Positions 59,056-64,000 of a stretch of DNA of 64,000 bases are shown piece by piece. Position numbers and translations under genes: made by a program. The stretch is from positions 2,418,001 to 2,482,000 of the forward strand of contig CP019154.1 of the NCBI GenBank assembly GCA_002844335.1, read 5' to 3'. Numbering within the stretch: position 1 is the stretch's first letter; the number at the start of each line of letters is the position of its first letter. Source of the stretch: Haloarcula taiwanensis. Lineage in GTDB: Archaea; Halobacteriota; Halobacteria; Halobacteriales; Haloarculaceae. Below the pieces are notes generated by a model. The model searched no databases. It saw only the letters and a list, made by a program, of their open reading frames with translations, and was not told where the DNA came from.

Positions 59056-60933
59056 ATGGAAATTGTACCGGACACGAGCGTGGTCATCGACGGCCGCGTG
59101 TCCGACCAAGTGAAGGCTGATGCCGACCCCGACACGGATGTCGATGGCATGGGCTTTGCCGGCGCGACGGTCGTCGTTCCCGAGGCCGTCGTCGGCGAAC
59201 TCGAAGCACAGGCGAACGACGGCCGCGAGACGGGCTGGGAGGGACTGGAAGAACTCCAGACGCTCGTCGACCTGGCCGAAGACGGCCTCATCGACGTGGA
59301 GTACGTCGGTCGGCGGCCCGACGCCATCGAGAAACGGGAGGCCGGAGAAGGGCAGATTGACGCGCTCATCCGGGACATCGCCGGTGACCGCGACGCCACA
59401 CTCGTGACCAGCGACGACGTACAGGCCGAGGTCGCCCGCGCGAAAGGGCTCGCCGTGAAGTTCGTCGAGCCGGTAAAGCGGACGGTCGACCGGCTCCAGA
59501 TTGAGAACTTCTTCGACGAGGGGACGATGAGCGTCCACCTCAAAGTCGGCGTCCAGCCCTACGCCAAGAAGGGGTCTATCGGCGATATGCAGTACACACC
59601 AATCCGCGACGACCCCGCGACAGAGAGCGAACTTCGGGAGTACGCCGCCGACATCGAGGAAAGCGCGCGCGCCTCGCCGGACGGCTTCCTCGAACTCGAC
59701 GAGCCCGGCATGACAATCACGCAGTTCCGGGACTACCGCATCGCCATCGCGCGACCGCCCTTCTCGGACGCGCTCGAAATCACGGCTGTCCGGCCCATCG
59801 TCAAGACCGAACTCGACGACTACGAGTACGCCGACGAACTCCGTGACCGCTTCACCGAGCACCAGCGCGGCGTCCTCATCTCCGGGTCGCCCGGGGCGGG
59901 GAAGTCCACCTTCGCACAGGCGGTCGGCGAGTTCCTCGTCGACGCCGACTACGCGGTCAAGACGATGGAGAAACCGCGGGACCTCCAGGTCGGCCCGAAC
60001 ATCACCCAGTACACCGAACTCGGCGGGTCCATGGAGAAGACCGCCGACTCCCTGCTGATGGTCCGGCCGGACTACACCATCTACGACGAGGTCCGCAAGA
60101 CCGACGACTTCGAGGTGTTCGCGGACATGCGACTGGCCGGCGTCGGCATGGTCGGGGTCGTCCACGCCACCCGTGCCATCGACGCGCTCCAGCGGCTCAT
60201 CGGCCGCGTCGAACTCGGGCTCATCCCGCAAATCGTCGACACCGTCGTCTACATCGAGGCCGGCGAGGTCCACACCGTCTACGACGTCTCGACCGAGGTC
60301 AAGGTCCCGCAGGGCCTGATGGAGGAGGACCTCGCGCGGCCGGTCATCATGGTCAAGGACTTCGAGACCGGTCGCCCCGAGTACGAGATATACACGTTCA
60401 ACCGCCAGGTCGTCACGGTCCCGCTGAACGACGACGAGGACCAGCAGGACTCCGGCGTCGACCGCCTCGCCAAGCAGGAGGTCGAACGCGAGATACGCTC
60501 CATCGCGCGGGGCCACGTCGAGGTCGAACTGCGCGGGCCCAACACCGCCGTCGTCTGGGTCGAGGACGACGACATCTCGCAGGTCATCGGCAAGGGCGGC
60601 GGCCGCATCTCCGACGTGGAGAATCGCCTCGGCATCGACATCGACGTGCGAACCTTCGAGGAACGACCGTCCGGCCCCTCGGGCGGCCCACAGACCGAGT
60701 CCGGCGGCAAGCAGGGCGAAATCGTCCAGCCGGAAGTCACGTCCCGGCACGTCATCGTCCCGCTCGACGGCCACGCCGGCGACACGGTCGAACTGCAGGC
60801 CGACGGCGAGTACCTCTTCACCGCGACGGTCTCCCGCAGCGGCGAGATTCAGGTCTCTCGCGGGTCGGGCATCGCCGAGGAACTAGAGCGAGCGATCGAC
60901 CGCGGCAGCACGATTACCGTCGTGCCGTCGTAG
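59056..60933 (+). CDS. PIN-domain/KH-domain ATPase (PINc-VirB11-KH type)
   Basis: A 625-residue archaeal protein. An N-terminal PIN nuclease-like domain (about 1-140; aspartates in PDTSVVIDG and VTSDDVQAEV) is followed by a secretion-ATPase-like P-loop domain (GSPGAGKSTF near 277-286; YDEVRKTDDFE; HATRAIDALQR). A KH domain (QVIGKGGGRISDVENRLGI near 513-531) and a C-terminal beta domain (about 555-625) complete it. Such proteins occur throughout archaea and probably act on RNA, possibly at the ribosome; the exact task is unknown. It is monocistronic. Confidence 0.88.
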   Translation: MEIVPDTSVVIDGRVSDQVKADADPDTDVDGMGFAGATVVVPEAVVGELEAQANDGRETGWEGLEELQTLVDLAEDGLIDVEYVGRRPDAIEKREAGEGQIDALIRDIAGDRDATLVTSDDVQAEVARAKGLAVKFVEPVKRTVDRLQIENFFDEGTMSVHLKVGVQPYAKKGSIGDMQYTPIRDDPATESELREYAADIEESARASPDGFLELDEPGMTITQFRDYRIAIARPPFSDALEITAVRPIVKTELDDYEYADELRDRFTEHQRGVLISGSPGAGKSTFAQAVGEFLVDADYAVKTMEKPRDLQVGPNITQYTELGGSMEKTADSLLMVRPDYTIYDEVRKTDDFEVFADMRLAGVGMVGVVHATRAIDALQRLIGRVELGLIPQIVDTVVYIEAGEVHTVYDVSTEVKVPQGLMEEDLARPVIMVKDFETGRPEYEIYTFNRQVVTVPLNDDEDQQDSGVDRLAKQEVEREIRSIARGHVEVELRGPNTAVVWVEDDDISQVIGKGGGRISDVENRLGIDIDVRTFEERPSGPSGGPQTESGGKQGEIVQPEVTSRHVIVPLDGHAGDTVELQADGEYLFTATVSRSGEIQVSRGSGIAEELERAIDRGSTITVVPS

Positions 60934-61017
60934 AGGTCGGCGAGCGGACAGCATTCAACGGCGGGCCGAACCGCCGAAAACGACAGCTAAATTCCGCTGT
61001 AGCACCACAGTCAGTGT

Positions 61018-61839
61018 ATGACCGACACAGTCGTCGGCAGGCTCGTAGACCAGGCGACGCTGGCCGACCGGGTCGAGCGCGGGGCCGCGCCCGACTGGGT
61101 CGCCGACCACTGGCGGACCTTCAGCGAGGGGCTGACCGGCGAGCGAAACGGCACGCCGTTCCCCTGTTTCTTCGGCGCGGAGTCGGTCCGGGACGGCGAG
61201 CCGCTGTACACGGCCGTCCCGTCGATGAGCGACCCCGACGCGCTGTTCGACCTCGGCCGGACGGTCCTGGAATATCTGGACACCTATCAGGACCACAGCG
61301 AGCGGGCCTCGCTGGTGACGTTCTTCCGACCGCCCGAGCGGCCACTGACGGAGGCCGAGTACCACGACCGCCTCTGGCATATCCTCCAGTTCCTGCACGT
61401 CCACGACCCGGAGCCCTGGCCTGAGGACATTCCGACCGACACCGACGACCCCTACTGGGAGTTTTGCTTCGGCGGCGAACCGATGTTCCCGACCTGCCGC
61501 GCGCCGTTTTACGACACGCGGAAGAGCCGCTACTGTCCGGTCGGCCTGGAGATTACGTTCCAGCCCCGGGCGCTGTTCGAGGACCTGAACGTCACCGCCG
61601 ACACCGAGGCCGGCCAGCACGCCCGCGAGGTCATCCAGGGTCGCCTCGAAGAGTACGACGGCGTTTGCCCCCACGCCGACATCGGCGACTGGGGTGTCGA
61701 GGGCGACCGCGAGTGGCCCCAGTACATGCTGTCCTCGGACGAGGCCCAGGCCCCCGACGAATGTCCGATGACTGTGACGCGCGAGCATCCGAAATCGGAG
61801 TGGCTCGTCGAGACGCCCGCGCCGGAGCCGGCCGACTGA
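61018..61839 (+). CDS. YqcI/YcgG family protein
   Basis: A 273-residue soluble protein resembling the YqcI/YcgG family. It has the [10 protein letters not shown] stretch near 47-56, a helical [20 protein letters not shown] block, [20 protein letters not shown] near 150 and [20 protein letters not shown]. These cysteine/histidine positions suggest metal or haem contact, but the function is not established. Its TGA overlaps the isochorismatase ATG by one base, so the two genes form an operon. Confidence 0.8.
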   Translation: MTDTVVGRLVDQATLADRVERGAAPDWVADHWRTFSEGLTGERNGTPFPCFFGAESVRDGEPLYTAVPSMSDPDALFDLGRTVLEYLDTYQDHSERASLVTFFRPPERPLTEAEYHDRLWHILQFLHVHDPEPWPEDIPTDTDDPYWEFCFGGEPMFPTCRAPFYDTRKSRYCPVGLEITFQPRALFEDLNVTADTEAGQHAREVIQGRLEEYDGVCPHADIGDWGVEGDREWPQYMLSSDEAQAPDECPMTVTREHPKSEWLVETPAPEPAD

Positions 61840-62402
61840 TGGCACCGCTCTCGCTTCCTTCGGCCCCGGTGCTCGTGCTGGTGGACTTCCAGCAGGGGTT
61901 CGACGAGTCGCGGTGGGGGACCCGGAACAACTCCGACGCCGAGGCGAACGCGGCGCGCCTGCTCGCGGCGTGGCGCGAGCGCGACCTCCCCGTGGTCCAC
62001 GTCCGGCACGACTCGACGGAGCCGGACTCGCCGCTCCGGCGGGGAGAGCCGGGCTTTGCGTTCAAATCGGAACTGGAACCAGAACCGGGCGAAGCGACGT
62101 TCGTGAAGCGCGTCAACGGCGCGTTCGTCGACACCGGGCTGGAGGCCTGGCTCCGCGAGCGCGGCCATGGGACCGTCGTCGTCTGCGGGCTGACGACCGA
62201 CCACTGCGTCTCGACGACGGCGCGGATGGCCGAGAACCGCGGGTTCGACGTGGTCGTCGCGAGCGACGCGACGGCGACGTTCGACCGCGCGCTCGACGGC
62301 GAGCGGTTCGACGCGCCGCTGGTCCACCGGACGGCGCTGGCGCAACTACGCGGTGAGTTCGCGGCCATTGCGACGACGGGCGACGTGGTCGCATCGCTGT
62401 AA
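61839..62402 (+). CDS. Isochorismatase-family cysteine hydrolase
   Basis: A 187-residue protein with the catalytic triad of the family: aspartate in [11 protein letters not shown] near 11-21, lysine in FVKRVNGAF near 88-96, and cysteine in [17 protein letters not shown] near 121-137. Such enzymes hydrolyse amides or enol ethers (nicotinamidase, isochorismatase, ureidoacrylate hydrolase). The substrate is not identifiable. It is co-translated with the YqcI/YcgG gene through a TGATG overlap. A double-hairpin element starts at its stop codon. Confidence 0.88.
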   Translation: MAPLSLPSAPVLVLVDFQQGFDESRWGTRNNSDAEANAARLLAAWRERDLPVVHVRHDSTEPDSPLRRGEPGFAFKSELEPEPGEATFVKRVNGAFVDTGLEAWLRERGHGTVVVCGLTTDHCVSTTARMAENRGFDVVVASDATATFDRALDGERFDAPLVHRTALAQLRGEFAAIATTGDVVASL

Positions 62403-62478
62403 CTATAGTAGCCATTGAAAGTCAATGCACACCCGCACGACTGCAGTGCGATCGGTGTGTAAATCGGTTCAACTATAG
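62401..62478. mobile_element. Double-hairpin intergenic element inside an 8-base direct repeat (MITE-like)
   Basis: AACTATAG at 62401-62408 and again at 62471-62478 encloses 62 bases. Inside are stem A CATTGA-aag-TCAATG (62413-62427) and a compound stem B. Stem B pairs CACACC (62428-62433) with GGTGTG (62454-62459) and CGCAC (62434-62438) with GTGCG (62446-62450), with a 3-base bulge. The left repeat includes the isochorismatase stop codon. I have a memory of very similar sequence between genes in other haloarchaea, which I cannot verify here. It could be a miniature mobile element, a small RNA or a processed terminator. Confidence 0.5.
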
Positions 62479-62517
62479 CGCGTGGTCGCGTCGCGAAACA
62501 GCCAAGCGAGAAAGCGG

Positions 62518-62781
62518 TCAGTCCGAGACAGCGGCGTCCGCTTCCGCCGGTTGATCGGTGATTTCGTAGAGGTTCTGCCGCGCGTCAGCGAAGTACACGT
62601 CTTCTTCGATAACACCGACTTCGTCGAGTCGTTCCAGAGCGTAACGGACGGTCCGTGCCGAAAGCATCGACTCCTCGACGATGCCTTTCTGTGTCAGCGG
62701 GCCGTCGTACTCCAGAACCTTGTACACGAGCTTTGCGCTCGGCGGAAGGTCTGCGATGGCTTCCCCATCAGAGTCCGTCAT
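62518..62781 (-). CDS. Small winged-helix transcription regulator, TrmB/MarR-like
   Basis: An 87-residue winged helix with little beyond the DNA-binding domain: LPPSAKLVYKVLEYDGPLTQ, recognition helix SMLSARTVRYALERLDEVG, wing VIEEDVYFADARQNLYEI. It is a common haloarchaeal type, probably a dimeric regulator, with unknown targets. It is divergent from the EMC6-like gene. Confidence 0.8.
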   Translation of the reverse strand: MTDSDGEAIADLPPSAKLVYKVLEYDGPLTQKGIVEESMLSARTVRYALERLDEVGVIEEDVYFADARQNLYEITDQPAEADAAVSD

Positions 62782-62906
62782 TACCCGTAATCACAAGCGC
62801 CGGGCGCATAAAGATTGAGGAGTCAGTCTCGACGGCGCACGCATTCGCGGCCGCGTCACAGCCCTGAACCGCGCACCTTTTGGTTGCGGGTAGTGGAACG
62901 TGTGGT

Positions 62907-63203
62907 ATGGCTACGGAAACGGCGGACGGAATGAGTTCCCATATGCGGGGGCTCACTGTCACGACGCTGACAGCCGTCGCTGGCATCGCCGCCGCGTTCG
63001 GTTCCAACGCATTAGCGACCGCGCCGAACGACCCACAAGGCGTGCTCGTCCTCGCGGTCGCTATCGCAGCACAGTTCCCGATTCTGCGGGTGATCGGCAT
63101 CGACACGGACGACCTCTCGACGAAGGACGTGCTCTATATCGGCTTCATGACCTTCTCGCTGTGGTTCGTCTCGTGGGGCATTCTGCTGACGACGGGAGCG
63201 TAA
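62907..63203 (+). CDS. EMC6-like small membrane protein
   Basis: A 98-residue protein with three predicted helices (about 18-38, 45-63 and 73-94) separated by short polar loops (IGIDTDDLSTKD). The layout and the paired acidic loop match archaeal proteins related to EMC6, a subunit of the eukaryotic membrane-insertase complex. In archaea the role is presumed to be membrane-protein insertion or assembly. Only 2 bases separate it from the RLI gene, so the two are co-transcribed, linking it to translation. Confidence 0.7.
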   Translation: MATETADGMSSHMRGLTVTTLTAVAGIAAAFGSNALATAPNDPQGVLVLAVAIAAQFPILRVIGIDTDDLSTKDVLYIGFMTFSLWFVSWGILLTTGA

Positions 63204-63205
63204 CG

Positions 63206-64000
63206 ATGGCCGAGGACAGTATCGCCGTCGTCGACCTAGAGCGGTGCCAGCCCGACCGCTGTAACTACGAGTGCATGAACTACTGCCCGCCCAACCGCAG
63301 CGGGAAAGAGTGCATCGTCAAGCGCGAAGACGAGTACGAGGAGGACGAGCCCTTCGAGGGCCAGCCCGACCAGGTCCGCATCTCCGAGGAGATCTGTCTG
63401 GGCGAGTCCTGCGGTATCTGCGTGAACAAGTGTCCGTTCGACGCAATCGAGATCATCAATCTCCCACAGGAGCTGACCGACGACCCGGTCCACCGCTACG
63501 GGGAGAACGCCTTCGCACTGTACGGGCTCCCGAGCCCCGCCGAGGGACAGGTGACCGGGATTCTCGGCCCGAACGGCATCGGGAAGACCACCGCTGTGCG
63601 CATCCTCGCCGACGAGATGCAGCCCAACCTGGGCCGCTACGGCGAGGAGCCAAACTGGGACGAAATTCTCGACGAGTACCGCGGGACCGCGCTGCAGGAG
63701 TACCTCGAGCAGATGCGCGACGGCGACGTGACCGTCGCTCGCAAGCCCCAGTACGTCGACCGGATTCCGGACCAGTTCGACGGCAAGGCGCGGCAGCTAC
63801 TCGACCAGACCGACGAGCGCGGCGAACTGGACTACCTCATCGAGCGGACCGGCATCGGGCCGGTCGTCGACAACCACATCGACGACCTCTCGGGTGGGGA
63901 ACTTCAGCGCGTCGCGCTCGTCGCCACACTGGCGCGGGACGCCGACTTCTACTTCCTCGACGAGATCACGCCGTATCTGGACATCGGCCAGCGCATGACT
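63206..64000 (+). CDS. rli: Ribosome recycling ATPase RLI/ABCE1, N-terminal part, cut by window edge
   Basis: About 265 residues are present. Two [4Fe-4S] motifs open the protein (CQPDRCNYECMNYCPPNR; CLGESCGICVNKCPFDAI). They are followed by the first ATPase domain with Walker A GPNGIGKT near 121-128, the signature LSGGELQR near 231 and Walker B YFLDEITPYLD near 250. ABCE1 splits terminated ribosomes into subunits with Pelota/aRF1. The second ATPase domain lies beyond the window. It forms an operon with the EMC6-like gene. Confidence 0.95.
   Translation, partial: MAEDSIAVVDLERCQPDRCNYECMNYCPPNRSGKECIVKREDEYEEDEPFEGQPDQVRISEEICLGESCGICVNKCPFDAIEIINLPQELTDDPVHRYGENAFALYGLPSPAEGQVTGILGPNGIGKTTAVRILADEMQPNLGRYGEEPNWDEILDEYRGTALQEYLEQMRDGDVTVARKPQYVDRIPDQFDGKARQLLDQTDERGELDYLIERTGIGPVVDNHIDDLSGGELQRVALVATLARDADFYFLDEITPYLDIGQRMT

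Noticed and set aside
58975..60774. 599-codon minus-strand frame
   Set aside because: It is antisense to the PIN/KH ATPase, with composition typical of mirrored acidic coding sequence.
1..64000. tRNA, rRNA, CRISPR, complete insertion sequences, prophage
   Set aside because: Reading both strands by eye I saw no tRNA T-loop pattern in an intergenic context, no spaced repeats, no transposase or integrase motif and no phage structural genes. A covariance-model scan would be needed to exclude an unusual tRNA or small RNA.

Overview
The window looks like chromosomal DNA from an extremely halophilic archaeon of class Halobacteria, most likely Haloarcula or a close relative (genus is inference). The signs are high G+C, acidic proteins, haloarchaeal TATA boxes often about 26 bases before an ATG (leaderless transcripts), twin-arginine lipoproteins, and archaeal genes for ribosomal protein L15e, Rio2, TFB, SepF, SAMP/UbaA, RLI/ABCE1 and a KH/PIN ATPase. 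I found no tRNA, rRNA, CRISPR array, complete insertion sequence or phage genes.

Layout. 1-9,236: a Bat-type regulator cut by the left edge, a stand-alone NuoCD-like subunit, MsrA with a thioesterase, an AI-2E family permease, a GT39-like membrane enzyme, Rio2, and a metal-control block (DtxR/SirR-like palindromes, a short DtxR-family regulator, an Nfu iron-sulfur protein). 9,237-15,701: a complete five-gene oligopeptide ABC importer. 15,741-28,489: a receiver/PAS histidine kinase, SppA with a DUF4350 protein, a cupin, TFB, a cysteine-containing Bat-type regulator, a CtBP-like dehydrogenase, SAMP1 and several small haloarchaeal proteins. 28,526-36,116: an aldehyde ferredoxin oxidoreductase, L15e with a hairpin-rich leader, then a retinal module on the minus strand: bat, crtB, crtY, blh. 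36,246-46,790: RNase R-like enzyme, an ABC-2 exporter, a rhodanese/beta-lactamase-fold protein, and an A+T-richer patch of secreted or surface proteins. 47,124-64,000: a second ABC-2 exporter, SepF, a PUA protein, a BtuF-like protein, UbaA, a cytosolic chemotaxis transducer, two peptidases, a 7TM histidine kinase, the PIN-ATPase, an EMC6-like protein and the start of RLI.

How the genes fit together. Bat, phytoene synthase, lycopene cyclase and Brp/Blh form a light/oxygen-controlled route from geranylgeranyl diphosphate to retinal; no opsin gene is present here. SAMP1 and UbaA are the modifier and the E1-like enzyme of archaeal protein modification and sulfur transfer, and a second beta-grasp protein ending in two cysteines lies beside SAMP1. 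Possible metal-control palindromes occur both at the DtxR-family regulator and at nfu.

Items I would look at first: a 62-base double-hairpin element inside an 8-base direct repeat (62,401-62,478); a 3 x 15-residue tandem repeat inside a kinase ATP-binding domain; the di-cysteine beta-grasp protein; the L15e leader; the NuoCD paralogue that has lost the quinone-site tyrosine; and three convergent gene pairs whose stop codons share one CTAG.
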